A stretch of DNA of 64,000 bases, taken from NCBI GenBank assembly GCA_951812575.1, contig OX638322.1, forward strand, positions 4,344,501-4,408,500. Direction: 5' to 3'. A program made the position numbers and the translations under genes. Each line of letters begins with the position of its first letter. Within the stretch, counting starts at the first letter, position 1. Positions 38,780-47,261 of the stretch are shown one piece after another. Below the pieces are notes generated by a model. It saw nothing but the letters and a program-made list of their open reading frames with translations. It did not search any database and had not been told where the DNA came from. The stretch is from Candidatus Binatia bacterium (GTDB lineage: Bacteria; Desulfobacterota; Binatia; Bin18).

Positions 38780-41004
38780 GCCACGACGACCGCCCCGTCA
38801 CCGACCCTGGAGACACACTGGCCCTGCGTCCTTCCGCTCTTTCAGAAGGAGCCGAATCAGAAAAGAGACGCAGGTTCCGTCTCGGGATCGGACCCCAGCT
38901 CTATATCGGTCTGCTGGGCGGCGTCCTGCTGACCCTGAGTGCCAGCTTAGTGGCCTATTTCTCCTTTCACCAGATTGTCCAGCACGGCTCCCGGCTGACG
39001 GAGACCAGCATCCCCAACCTGAGCAGTGCGGTGGACGCGGCGCGCCAGAGTTCTGTGGTGGTGAACGGCGCCCTCCGCCTCATCTCCGCCTCATCGCTCC
39101 AGGAGCACGGAACAGTCGCCCAAGAACTGGCCAGAGAACAGTCCGCCCTCAGCACCCTCATTCAGGAACTCGCGTCCCAAACCGCCTTTGGCGAGCAGAC
39201 CCGGCTGATCGAAGACCACCTCGCCGAACTGAGCGTCCACCTGGAACTCATCCAAGAATCAGCCGCCCGCCGTCTGATCATCGCTCAGACGCTGGAGGGC
39301 CTCAAGCTGGAACTTGACGAGACGAACCGACGGATCGAGCAACACATCGTGACCCTGATCGATGACCAGGAATTCTATCTGGTGGAGGGACTGCGCAGCC
39401 TGCAAGACCGGCCGAGCCCGATCAATGAGCGCGCCTCCGAAACCGAGCTGACCTACTCCCGAGACCTGACGAACCTGAACCACCAGGCCAACCTGGCCGT
39501 CCTCCTGTTGGGCAATGCCTTGGCCCTGTCCGACCGGGGTCTGCTTCCGCCCCTGCGCGAGCGCTTCCGCAGCGCCGTGCAGAACTTCCGGCGCGCCTAT
39601 GAGCGGCTGTCAGCGCGAACCCTGGACAGCGTGCTCGGGACAGACCTGGAGCGCCTGGCACAAATGGGGGAATCGGCTGAAGGAATCCTCCCCCTGCGCG
39701 AAGAAACCCTGCTTCGCCTGGAGCAGGAACAGGCAGCGCTGGCAAAAGGCCGCGAGGCGTCTGCCATGCTCCTCACCGAGGTGAACACCCTGGTAGAAGA
39801 GATCAACGATGAGGCGGTCGAATCCAGTAACGCTGCCCAGTCCGCCGCCCAGACCGGGCGGTTGATCCTCGGAGTCCTCAACGTCCTGAGCATCTCAGGC
39901 GCCCTCCTCATCGGCTGGTTATTTGTAGGACGCTATATGATCCGCCGTTTGGTTGGGCTGGCTACGGCCATGCGTTCCATGGCTAGCGGCGACTTGGAGG
40001 TGCCGGTCGAGGTGAAGGGCAATGACGAGGTGACGGATATGGCCAACGCCCTGGAAGTCTTCCGACGCTACGCCCTCGAAGTGCAGCGGCTGAACCTGGT
40101 CGAGAAGCTGGCCAAAGAGCTGGACGCGAAGAACCATACCCTTGAGCAGACCTTGGAACATCTCGAGCAGGCGCAAGAACAGATTGTCGCCGAGCAAAAA
40201 CTCGCTTCGCTCGGCCAGCTCACCGCCGGTGTAGCCCATGAAATCAAGAATCCGCTCAATTTTGTGAGCAACTTCTCCGAGGTGTCTGTCGAACTGGTTG
40301 ATGAGATTGAGGAGGTGATGGAGGAAGCGAAGACCGGAGAGGTCGAGTTGTCTGAAGAAATCACCCCTATCCTCTCCGACCTCAGGCTGAACCTCCAGAA
40401 GGTCAAGGAGCATAGTCTGCGCGCCGACGGCATTGTGCGGAGCATGCTCGAACATTCCCGCAGTGGGCCGGGAGATTGGCGGGAGACCGACCTGAACGCC
40501 CTGCTCAAGCAATACGTGGACCTTTCCTATCATGCGGCGCGCGCCCGCAATACAGACTTCAATGTGACGCTGACCCAGGACCTCGACCCGGCAATGGGTA
40601 TGCTCACGGTTGTTCCCCAGGATATCGGTCGGGTGTTCCTCAATCTCGTCACGAATGCCTGCCAGGCCCTGGATGAAAAACGCCAAACGTCGGACGGGGG
40701 CTTTGAGCCGGAACTGCGTATCACCAGCCGCCGCCTGGAGGACCATGCCGAGTTCGACATCCGCGACAACGGACCCGGTATTCCAGAGGAACTACGCGAG
40801 CGGATTTTCGAGCCCTTCGTCACCACGAAGAAACCGGGCGAGGGAACAGGACTTGGCCTGTCGCTGACCATGGACATACTCACTCGCCACGGTGGCTCCA
40901 TCCAGCTCGACACCGAGGAGGACGTCTTTACCGAGATGCGGGTGATCCTCCCGCTCGAACCACCTCAGGACACAGACCACGAAACACCAGCGGCAGCCGG
41001 CTGA
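38776..41004 (+). CDS. Sensor histidine kinase with TorS-like periplasmic region
   Basis: The 742-residue protein has a cytoplasmic start, TM1 at about 38-63, a long helical periplasmic region, TM2 at about 361-385, then a HAMP domain (RRLVGLATAMRSMASGDLEVPVEVKGNDEVTDMANAL) and a coiled coil (about 430-475). The H-box is GVAHEIKNPLNF with His488. HATPase motifs are VFLNLVTNACQALDE (N-box), FDIRDNGPGIPEELRERIFEPFVTTK (G1/F) and GTGLGLSLTMDIL (G2). It probably phosphorylates the receiver of the SpoIIE-type phosphatase upstream and is tuned by the binding protein encoded immediately before it. Confidence 0.94.
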   Translation: MSHDDRPVTDPGDTLALRPSALSEGAESEKRRRFRLGIGPQLYIGLLGGVLLTLSASLVAYFSFHQIVQHGSRLTETSIPNLSSAVDAARQSSVVVNGALRLISASSLQEHGTVAQELAREQSALSTLIQELASQTAFGEQTRLIEDHLAELSVHLELIQESAARRLIIAQTLEGLKLELDETNRRIEQHIVTLIDDQEFYLVEGLRSLQDRPSPINERASETELTYSRDLTNLNHQANLAVLLLGNALALSDRGLLPPLRERFRSAVQNFRRAYERLSARTLDSVLGTDLERLAQMGESAEGILPLREETLLRLEQEQAALAKGREASAMLLTEVNTLVEEINDEAVESSNAAQSAAQTGRLILGVLNVLSISGALLIGWLFVGRYMIRRLVGLATAMRSMASGDLEVPVEVKGNDEVTDMANALEVFRRYALEVQRLNLVEKLAKELDAKNHTLEQTLEHLEQAQEQIVAEQKLASLGQLTAGVAHEIKNPLNFVSNFSEVSVELVDEIEEVMEEAKTGEVELSEEITPILSDLRLNLQKVKEHSLRADGIVRSMLEHSRSGPGDWRETDLNALLKQYVDLSYHAARARNTDFNVTLTQDLDPAMGMLTVVPQDIGRVFLNLVTNACQALDEKRQTSDGGFEPELRITSRRLEDHAEFDIRDNGPGIPEELRERIFEPFVTTKKPGEGTGLGLSLTMDILTRHGGSIQLDTEEDVFTEMRVILPLEPPQDTDHETPAAAG

Positions 41005-41036
41005 TTCCCTCTTCCCGCTGGTGCCCCGACCCGCAC

Positions 41037-41079
41037 CCGCCTTTGCCCTCCTGCGGCTGTCTGTGGTAGTCAAAGGCGG
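41037..41079 (+). other. Nine-base-pair inverted repeat after the signalling block
   Basis: CCGCCTTTG (41037-41045) and CAAAGGCGG (41071-41079) are exact complements with a 25-base loop. It lies in the 101-bp gap between the sensor kinase and the LLM oxidoreductase and has no T run. It could be a weak terminator or an operator for the downstream gene. Confidence 0.4.
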
Positions 41080-41105
41080 ATACTCAGCTCACAAGGGGAA
41101 AGCCT

Positions 41106-42347
41106 ATGAAATTCTGGATGTTTCATCTCATGCCGTGGCCACATCTGCCCGAGAATTTTAGCGAGCAATACGACACGGCCTGGGTCACGTGTTCAAACAG
41201 CTTGTTTGACCCTGAGCGCGGCCCGGAGGTCTATCATCAGTATATCGATCAGCTCGTCTATGCCGATACGCTGGGCTTCGATGGGGTGGTCATTAATGAG
41301 CATCACCAGAATGCCTATGGCATTATGCCGTCTCCCAATCTGATCGCCGCGGCGCTTTCGCAGCGGATCAAACAGGCACGCGTCATGGTGCTGGGCAACG
41401 GCCTGCCGCTCTACGATGTCCCGCTCAAAATCGCCGAAGAATTTGCCATGCTCGACAATATGTTCCGCGGCAGATTTGACTGCGGCTTTGTCGTGGGCGG
41501 TGGTCCCGAGTACTACTCCTACAGCAAGAATCCGACCCATGCCCGCGAACGATTCCGCGAAGCCACCGAACTCATTCTCAAAGCCTGGACCGACCCAGGC
41601 CCGTTTTCCTGGGAAGGCAAACATTTCCCGCTCCAATACGTCAACACCTGGCCACGACCCGTGCAGACTCCGCACCCGCCGGTGTGGATCCCCGGCGTGG
41701 GCAGTATTGAAACCATGGAGTTCGTCGCCCAGAAGGGGCTGATCTATGCGGCCCTGACCTACTCGCACGTTGAGGCTTTTCGTCGCAATGCGGCCTTCTT
41801 TCAAGAGACCGTGGCGCGGGTTGGGCCGTCTCCCTATCACCCGGAAATGCTGGGCTGGCTGGTTCCCATGTATGTGGCGGAAACCGACCAACAGGCGCGA
41901 GAAGAAGCAGAAGAGCATATCTGGTATTTCATCGATAAACTGCTCAAAGGCTTTGCCGGCAAGGGTCGAACCTGGATGCCGCCGGGCTATACCTCGCTCC
42001 AGTCGCTCCAGCGTCTCCAGGAACTCAACGATCCGGGCAGCGGCCACGCCTCGGCAAGCAACTGGCAACTCGGCCAGGCCAAGAATTGGGACGATATCGA
42101 AGCGGGTGGCTCGGTCCTTATCGGCAGTCCGCAGACGGTGCGGGAACAACTCCTCAAATACGTGGCGGAGTTCAAGGTCGGACATATTCTTGCCCTGCCG
42201 CAGTTCGGCAGTCTGCCCGATCATCTGACTCGCAAGAATATGGAACTGCTGGCCGGCGAAGTCTTTCCCTATGTGCGCAGACACGTCGGAGCCGAGTTCG
42301 AGCCTGCCCCTGCGCTGGAAGCCCAGCCCGCTCCGGCTTCGGCCTGA
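41106..42347 (+). CDS. LLM class flavin-dependent oxidoreductase
   Basis: The 413-residue luciferase-like TIM barrel starts at ATG 41106 after AAGGGGAAAGCCT. It has LPENFSEQYDTAWVTCSNSLFD, LGFDGVVINEHHQNAYGIMPSPNLIAAALSQ, LDNMFRGRFDCGFVVGGGPEYY and TWPRPVQTPHPPVWIPGVGS. The C-terminus holds QTVREQLLKYVAEFKVGHILALPQFGSLP. It is probably a monooxygenase or dehydrogenase using FMNH2 or F420; the presence of an F420 operon in the window makes the latter possible. The last 20 residues are Pro/Ala rich. An alpha/beta hydrolase follows 78 bp later. Confidence 0.92.
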   Translation: MKFWMFHLMPWPHLPENFSEQYDTAWVTCSNSLFDPERGPEVYHQYIDQLVYADTLGFDGVVINEHHQNAYGIMPSPNLIAAALSQRIKQARVMVLGNGLPLYDVPLKIAEEFAMLDNMFRGRFDCGFVVGGGPEYYSYSKNPTHARERFREATELILKAWTDPGPFSWEGKHFPLQYVNTWPRPVQTPHPPVWIPGVGSIETMEFVAQKGLIYAALTYSHVEAFRRNAAFFQETVARVGPSPYHPEMLGWLVPMYVAETDQQAREEAEEHIWYFIDKLLKGFAGKGRTWMPPGYTSLQSLQRLQELNDPGSGHASASNWQLGQAKNWDDIEAGGSVLIGSPQTVREQLLKYVAEFKVGHILALPQFGSLPDHLTRKNMELLAGEVFPYVRRHVGAEFEPAPALEAQPAPASA

Positions 42348-42425
42348 ACGAGACACCGAGGTCGGCCGCGCCGGCCTCCCTGCCCTGCTTGCACGCGCAC
42401 GACCCAGACCGACAGGACACCTTGT

Positions 42426-43247
42426 ATGACACTTCGCTCAGAAATCTTGACCATCCGCAATCAAAAGGTCCACCTCCTGCAGGGCGGCGGCGGCCCTCCC
42501 CTGCTCTACCTGCACGGCCTAGTTGCTGACCTGCATAGCCTCCCGGCCGACAGCGGGCTGACCGCCTTTCACGAAACGCTGGCCCAGTCGTTTAGCGTCT
42601 ACGCTCCCGCCCTGCCCGGCTATGCGGAGACCGAGGGCTATGACGAGCTTGAGACGGTTGAAGATATGGTCTTCTTCTGTCTCGATGTGCTTGATGCCCT
42701 GAACCTGGACACCGTGCACCTGGTCGGCACAGCCCTGGGTGGTTGGGTCGCAACCGAACTGGCCACCCGTCATGCACACCGCCTACACAAACTCGTGCTC
42801 ATTAACCCGCTCGGCATCTCCACGCCGGAAGCCCGAATCGGTAATTTCTTCTATGCCGTGACACCCAAGGCAGAAGGGGGCAATCACGAAGTCCGAGAGC
42901 TGGTCTTTTCTGACCAGACTTCGGAATTGGCCCTGGGGGCGATCCCGGATGACATGTCGCCCGAGTCTCAGTTCTTATTCTATAAGGCGCAGATGGTCTC
43001 GGCCCGCATCGGCTGGACCCCCCCGTCGCTCTACAACCCCCGGTTGAAAGGGCGTCTCTTCCGGGTCACCACGCCAACCCTGCTGGTCTCCGCGACTGGA
43101 GACCAGCTTGTGCCAACGGCGGTCGCCGACGTGTATCAGGCCGGTCTGCCCGCTGCCGAGCTTGTCCGTATCACGGACGCCGGGCATGCCGTCTGGCTCG
43201 AACAACCCCAACACACGGCCGAAATCGTCACACGATTTTTGGAGTAA
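42426..43247 (+). CDS. Alpha/beta hydrolase-fold protein lacking the nucleophile serine
   Basis: The 273-residue protein has the fold's landmarks: PPLLYLHGLVADLH (oxyanion HG), PALPGYAETEGY, and the nucleophile elbow VHLVGTALGGWVATELA. At the elbow residue 103 is Ala (codon GCC) where Ser, Cys or Asp is required. The acid Asp226 (TGDQLVP) and His254 (DAGHAVWLEQP) are intact. It may be a non-catalytic binding protein, or use another mechanism. It follows the LLM oxidoreductase and probably shares its transcript. C-C bond hydrolases of this type are common beside flavin monooxygenases. Confidence 0.9.
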   Translation: MTLRSEILTIRNQKVHLLQGGGGPPLLYLHGLVADLHSLPADSGLTAFHETLAQSFSVYAPALPGYAETEGYDELETVEDMVFFCLDVLDALNLDTVHLVGTALGGWVATELATRHAHRLHKLVLINPLGISTPEARIGNFFYAVTPKAEGGNHEVRELVFSDQTSELALGAIPDDMSPESQFLFYKAQMVSARIGWTPPSLYNPRLKGRLFRVTTPTLLVSATGDQLVPTAVADVYQAGLPAAELVRITDAGHAVWLEQPQHTAEIVTRFLE

Positions 43248-43260
43248 AGCCCACGCTGAT

Positions 43261-43413
43261 ATGGGTGCCAAGCACGCCTTGATCTCCCTGGTCTATCTCG
43301 TCGGTGCCGCCCTTCTTTTCAGTCTGGCGCGGATGGAGTTCTGGCAAGAGAAGACGCCCCAAACAGAGCGCCTGGAACACAGCGCCCCGGTCCTTGACTC
43401 GTCCCTGATTTAG
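43261..43413 (+). CDS. Small membrane protein (50 aa) after the hydrolase
   Basis: ATG at 43261 opens MGAKHALISLVYLVGAALLF, then SLARMEFWQEKTPQTERLEH and a short acidic end. Residues 5-23 form one membrane helix and the rest is polar. It starts 13 bp after the hydrolase stop in the same direction. The SD is the distant GGAG within the hydrolase end, so translation would rely on coupling. I know no family for it. Confidence 0.4.
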   Translation: MGAKHALISLVYLVGAALLFSLARMEFWQEKTPQTERLEHSAPVLDSSLI

Positions 43414-43465
43414 AGCGCGGAGCTCTCCCATACGCACCGGACAGCCCCCACTTTGGCACTGCCCG

Positions 43466-43484
43466 CTTTCCTGTGATAGGAAAG
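43466..43484. other. Small inverted repeat upstream of fbp
   Basis: CTTTCCT-GTGAT-AGGAAAG is a perfect 7-bp dyad 48 bp before the fbp start, in a 119-bp gap. It may be an operator or a short hairpin. Confidence 0.35.
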
Positions 43485-43532
43485 AGAGCGAGCCGTCGTC
43501 AGGCTACGCATAGCTGAGCTAAGGAGGGTGGT

Positions 43533-44528
43533 ATGTCCACCGAGAGGATCACATTAACCCGTCATATTCTCATGCAACAACAGCAACATCCGGGTGCAAC
43601 CGGAGAATTCTCCATTCTCCTGTCCCAGATTGCGCTGGCCGCCAAGAGAATCTCCCGGCGGCTGCGGGTGGCCGGGCTGACCGGGGCGCTCGGGGCAAAG
43701 GACGAGATCAATATACAGGGCGAAATCGTTCAGAAATTGGACGAAATATCGAATGACGCCTTCCTCGAATCGTTTGCCTACGGCGAACTCGTGTCGGACA
43801 TGGTGTCCGAAGAGATGGACCAGCCGGCGCAAATCCTGGGGAACGCCGACAAGGGGAAGTATGTGGTCTTTGTCGATCCGCTGGATGGCTCGTCCAATAT
43901 AGACGTCGATGTCACGATCGGCTCCATTTTCTCCATACACCGTCGTCCGACGGGCAGCGGTGAAGCCTTAAAAAAGGCGCTACACCTCAAGGGCAGAGAC
44001 CAGGTTGCGGCCGGCTATGCCTTATACGGCCCCAGCACCATGCTGGTCTACACCGCGGGCGCGGGCGTACACGGTTTTACCCTCGACCCCGGTATTGGCG
44101 ATTTTTTTCTTTCACACGAGAATATTCATATTCCGCGTCGCGGCTCGACGTACAGCATTAACGAAGGCCGCCGCAACGACTGGTTTCCCGAAACGCGCCA
44201 CTATGTCGAATATTTGCAGACGAAAGACAAAGGCTCCGGACGGCCCTACTCCGGGCGTTATGTGGGCTCCTTTGTCGCGGATTTTCACCGCACCCTGCTG
44301 AAAGGCGGCATCTTTCTGTATCCGGCCGACCCCAAGAATACGAACGGCAAGCTGCGGCTGATGTACGAAGCCGCCCCCATGGCCCTGGTCATCGAACAAG
44401 CCGGCGGTCGGGCCAGCAATGGTCGACAGCCGATCCTGGACCTCGTTCCTCAGACCCTGCACCAACGCACCCCCCTCCTCATTGGCAGCGCCGAGGATGT
44501 GGAAACGGCAGAGTCTTTTTATGCATAA
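43533..44528 (+). CDS. fbp: Class I fructose-1,6-bisphosphatase
   Basis: The 331-residue protein starts at ATG 43533 with AAGGAGGGTGGT upstream. The metal-binding core is YVVFVDPLDGSSNIDVDVTIGSIFSI, and VSEEMDQPAQI supplies upstream acidic ligands. Substrate-binding segments include GYALYGPSTMLVYT, RYVGSFVADFHRTLLKGGIFLYP and LRLMYEAAPMALVIEQAGGRASNG. It hydrolyses fructose 1,6-bisphosphate in gluconeogenesis. The next gene, 46 bp on, encodes the matching aldolase. Confidence 0.96.
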   Translation: MSTERITLTRHILMQQQQHPGATGEFSILLSQIALAAKRISRRLRVAGLTGALGAKDEINIQGEIVQKLDEISNDAFLESFAYGELVSDMVSEEMDQPAQILGNADKGKYVVFVDPLDGSSNIDVDVTIGSIFSIHRRPTGSGEALKKALHLKGRDQVAAGYALYGPSTMLVYTAGAGVHGFTLDPGIGDFFLSHENIHIPRRGSTYSINEGRRNDWFPETRHYVEYLQTKDKGSGRPYSGRYVGSFVADFHRTLLKGGIFLYPADPKNTNGKLRLMYEAAPMALVIEQAGGRASNGRQPILDLVPQTLHQRTPLLIGSAEDVETAESFYA

Positions 44529-44574
44529 ATTGCACTGATATGTATCTCAAGACCGCACGTGAGGAGGTAAGATC

Positions 44575-45498
44575 ATGACAGAACGCGTACAAGAAATCCT
44601 GAGTTGGTATGAGGGCGACAACCCTGGCTCACGGACGAATATCGCCCGCCTGCTTAATCATGGCCGCCTCGGCGGCACCGGCAAGCTGGTCATCCTGCCG
44701 GTTGACCAGGGCTTTGAGCACGGGCCGGCCCGAAGCTTTGCGCCGAATCCTGCGGGTTACGACCCCCACTACCACTTCCAGCTTGCCATTGACGCCGGCT
44801 GTAATGCCTATGCTGCCCCGCTGGGCTTTCTCGAAGCGGGAGCCGATGCCTTCCTCGATCGGGTTCCCCTCATTCTCAAGCTCAACAACCACGATGTGCT
44901 GCACGACGAAAAAGACCCGCTCTCGTCCGTCACGAGCAGCGTTGACGACGCACTCCGGCTCGGCTGTGCCGCGGTAGGGTTTACGATCTATCCGGGCTCA
45001 TCCGCAGCCCAGACCATGTATGAACAACTGCGGGAGATCACCAAAGAAGCCAAGTCCAAAGGGCTGGCGGTCGTAGTGTGGTCGTATCCGCGCGGCTCAG
45101 ACCTGAGCAAGGCTGGAGAGACGGCGATTGATGTCGTGGCCTATGCCGCCCAGATCGCCGCCCAGATGGGTGCGCATATCATTAAGGTCAAGCTGCCGAG
45201 CAGCCATATTGAATTGTCTGATGCGCAAAAGGCGTATCAGAAACATCACGTGCCTATTGAGACACAGGCGGAACGTGTTCGCCACGTTGTGCAAAGCGCG
45301 TTTAATAATAAACGGATTGTGATCTTCTCTGGCGGTGCGGCCAAGGGCGATCTGGAATTCTTCGATGAAGTCCGCGCGATTCGTGACGGCGGTGGGTTCG
45401 GGTCTATCATTGGTCGGAACTCCTTTCAGCGCATCAAAGAAGACGCGCATCAATTCCTGGACACGGTAATGGGGATCTACGAAGGGTCGGTACAGTAA
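44575..45498 (+). CDS. Class I fructose-bisphosphate aldolase (DhnA type)
   Basis: The 307-residue protein starts at ATG 44575 after GAGGAGGTAAGATC. It has KLVILPVDQGFEHGPARSFAPNPAGYD and LGCAAVGFTIYPGSSAAQTMYEQLREIT. GAHIIKVKLPSSHIELSDAQKAY carries the Schiff-base lysine, and VIFSGGAAKGDLEFFDEVRAIRDGGGFGSIIGRNSFQR binds phosphate. It is the archaeal/bacterial class I enzyme, not a zinc enzyme. With fbp it forms a two-gene gluconeogenic unit. A hairpin between it and the convergent glycosyltransferase gene probably ends transcription. Confidence 0.93.
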   Translation: MTERVQEILSWYEGDNPGSRTNIARLLNHGRLGGTGKLVILPVDQGFEHGPARSFAPNPAGYDPHYHFQLAIDAGCNAYAAPLGFLEAGADAFLDRVPLILKLNNHDVLHDEKDPLSSVTSSVDDALRLGCAAVGFTIYPGSSAAQTMYEQLREITKEAKSKGLAVVVWSYPRGSDLSKAGETAIDVVAYAAQIAAQMGAHIIKVKLPSSHIELSDAQKAYQKHHVPIETQAERVRHVVQSAFNNKRIVIFSGGAAKGDLEFFDEVRAIRDGGGFGSIIGRNSFQRIKEDAHQFLDTVMGIYEGSVQ

Positions 45499-45533
45499 CC
45501 CGTCGTCCGAACAGGCCACGAATTTTTCCTGGA

Positions 45534-45557
45534 GAGAGGCACGGCCGTGCCCCTCTC
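45534..45557. terminator. Hairpin between convergent genes (aldolase and glycosyltransferase)
   Basis: GAGAGG-CACGG and CCGTG-CC-CCTCTC pair nearly perfectly with a two-base bulge. A T run (TTTTT) lies just before it on the plus strand, not after. It lies in the 64-bp gap between converging genes and could work as a terminator for either one. Confidence 0.5.
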
Positions 45558-45562
45558 AACGG

Positions 45563-46240
45563 TTAGCGCGTATCCGCGTAAAACGCCTTGAGGGCAGTCG
45601 GCGAAACGCCAAAGAAATGACACAGCCGCAGACCCCACATGAGCAGAATGGTTTTTATGACGCCGTGCTTCTGCCAGCGGCGGGCGGAGGTCTTTACCCG
45701 CGCCCGTAGACAGGCGATTTTTCCCGCCCGTTTGAGCTGATGGCTGAACTCCAGGTCTTCCATAATATCCCACTCCGGATAGCCACCAATCGTTTCAAAC
45801 ACGCCGCGCCGAACAAAAATCCCCTGATCGCCGGTGGCAATACCGGTGAACCGAGAGCGGAGATTCATCAGCCCGCCGATCATCCGGAAGGCCAAGCCCG
45901 GCGCGTCCACATGGACGTCAAAACGGCCGCCCACAACCTCAGGGTCGGCTAAAGCAGCCACGATCAGCTCTGCAAACTGAGCAGGCGGCAGTGTATCCGC
46001 ATGGAGAAAGAGCAGGGCTTCCCCGTCTGCGGCCCGGGCGCCGGCATTCATCTGACGGGCGCGGCCACGGGGCGCGGAAATAAGCTGGTCGGCGTATGGC
46101 CGCGCGCACTCCGCGGTATCATCGTCGCTGCCGCCATCCACCACAACGATCTCGCAGGCACTCGCCTGTCGAACTCGGCTGAGCGTCCGCTCAATGGTTC
46201 CGGCCTCATTCAGGGTTGGGATAATAACGCTGACGCGCAT
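45563..46240 (-). CDS. TIGR04283-type family 2 glycosyltransferase
   Basis: The 225-residue protein opens VSVIIPTLNEAGTIERTLSRV and has IVVVDGGSDDDTAECARPYADQLISAPRGRARQMNAGARAADGEALLFLHADTLPP, the GT-A nucleotide- and metal-binding region (HAD). GDQGIFVRRGVFETIGGYPEWDIMEDLEFSHQLKRAGKI follows. TIGR04283 proteins are often annotated as linked to arsenosugar biosynthesis, but no arsenic gene is here, so that label is unsafe. It probably acts on a lipid-linked or small-molecule sugar acceptor. Start and the previous stop overlap (TGATG). Last gene of the coupled operon. Confidence 0.88.
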   Translation of the reverse strand: MRVSVIIPTLNEAGTIERTLSRVRQASACEIVVVDGGSDDDTAECARPYADQLISAPRGRARQMNAGARAADGEALLFLHADTLPPAQFAELIVAALADPEVVGGRFDVHVDAPGLAFRMIGGLMNLRSRFTGIATGDQGIFVRRGVFETIGGYPEWDIMEDLEFSHQLKRAGKIACLRARVKTSARRWQKHGVIKTILLMWGLRLCHFFGVSPTALKAFYADTR

Positions 46241-46557
46241 CAGCCCCCTACCCGCAGAAAAGCCATGGTCAGTTGGTGCTTAAAGCGTGCCTGGTCCGCG
46301 CTACTGACGCTTTTGTACGTCATATGCAGGAGCGTCCGCTGGATAAGAATCGTATGGCTGAACGGACTGCGCTTCGGTTCGAGGGGACGCATGACCAGCT
46401 CAAGCATCCCCTGGCCGAGTGACGTCCGGTAATGTCGGTCAGCGCCGCTGTCTTCTTGGGTATACGTGTAGTCATATTGACGAAAAAGGTTTTCGAGGCG
46501 CGGGATAACCTCGTCCGGGGAGAAGGCCACATTCCATTCCATTGTGGTGTCTGTCAT
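46240..46557 (-). CDS. Small conserved-looking protein between two glycosyltransferases
   Basis: The 105-residue protein starts at ATG 46557, with GAGGAG 7 nt upstream and an ATGA overlap with the gene before; its own stop overlaps the next start. It contains MEWNVAFSPDEVIPRLENLF, YDYTYTQEDSGADRHYRTSLGQGMLEL and KSVSSADQARFKHQLTMAFL. The alpha/beta pattern could suit a small ligand- or lipid-binding domain, but I do not recognise it. No membrane helix. Coupling on both sides shows it belongs to the glycosyltransferase pathway. Confidence 0.7.
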   Translation of the reverse strand: MTDTTMEWNVAFSPDEVIPRLENLFRQYDYTYTQEDSGADRHYRTSLGQGMLELVMRPLEPKRSPFSHTILIQRTLLHMTYKSVSSADQARFKHQLTMAFLRVGG

Positions 46558-47258
46558 GCCGCTCTCCTCGCGTATCGAAAGACTGTCCAGAGGATTTTCC
46601 ACCCAGCTAATATAGTCCCTTTGATCGTCCCGCTCACTTTTGAGGTACCAATCCGCTGACGATAGCGAACCGGCACCTCAGTGATGCGTAGCCCGTGGCG
46701 TATCGCCTTAATCTGCATTTCGACCGTCCAGCCATAGGTTTTATCCTGCATCTCGATGGCCAGGAGTTTCGGAAAGCGGATGGCGCGAAACGGCCCAAGA
46801 TCCGTATAGCTGAACCCGTACAGGCGACGGATGAGCCACGTTGCCAGCGCATTACCCAACCGCGCATGAGAGAGCAGCGCTCCCGCTCCAGCTCGCTGTG
46901 GCCGCGAGCCGATTACCAGGTCATATCCTTCCTCAAGAATGGGCCGCACAACGTCGCCGAGTTCGTCGGGATAATCACTGTAATCACCATCGAGAAAAAC
47001 GAGGATATCGGATTGTTTGTCCTTCAGATACTCAATGCCCGCCAGACAGGCCCAGCCATAGCCGCGACGCGGTTCGCTGAGAACGGTCGCGCCATGCGCT
47101 TGGGCCACCGCTGCGGTCTGGTCGGATGACCCGTTGTCGACAACCACGACTTCCGCAAGCCGCTCCCACGGCAAGTCTCCAAGCACCTTGGGCAGGGAGG
47201 CCGCTTCGTTGAGGGCAGGAATGACTACCGCAATACGTTCCGGGTTTTCTGTCTTCAT
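46554..47258 (-). CDS. Dolichyl/polyprenyl-phosphate-sugar-synthase-like GT2
   Basis: The 234-residue protein opens IAVVIPALNEAASLPKVLGDL, then VVVVDNGSSDQTAAVAQAHG and ILVFLDGDYSDYPDELGDVVRPILEEGYDLVIGSRPQRAGAGAL. The DGD motif replaces DxD. The end FSYTDLGPFRAIRFPKLLAIEMQ with YGWTVEMQIKAIRHGLRITEVPVRYRQRIGTSKVSGT is typical of DPM1-like enzymes. It probably transfers a sugar to polyprenyl phosphate at the inner membrane, supplying the membrane glycosyltransferase encoded upstream. Confidence 0.9.
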   Translation of the reverse strand: MKTENPERIAVVIPALNEAASLPKVLGDLPWERLAEVVVVDNGSSDQTAAVAQAHGATVLSEPRRGYGWACLAGIEYLKDKQSDILVFLDGDYSDYPDELGDVVRPILEEGYDLVIGSRPQRAGAGALLSHARLGNALATWLIRRLYGFSYTDLGPFRAIRFPKLLAIEMQDKTYGWTVEMQIKAIRHGLRITEVPVRYRQRIGTSKVSGTIKGTILAGWKILWTVFRYARRAA

Positions 47259-47261
47259 ACG

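Noticed and set aside
41193..42356. A 387-aa minus-strand frame opposite the LLM oxidoreductase
   Set aside because: The plus strand encodes a full, motif-bearing luciferase-like protein; the opposite frame has no recognisable domain and arises from codon bias.
45563..46240. Arsenosugar biosynthesis role for the TIGR04283 glycosyltransferase
   Set aside because: No arsenic methylase, radical SAM arsenosugar or transporter gene is nearby; the operon is about polyprenyl-linked transfer.
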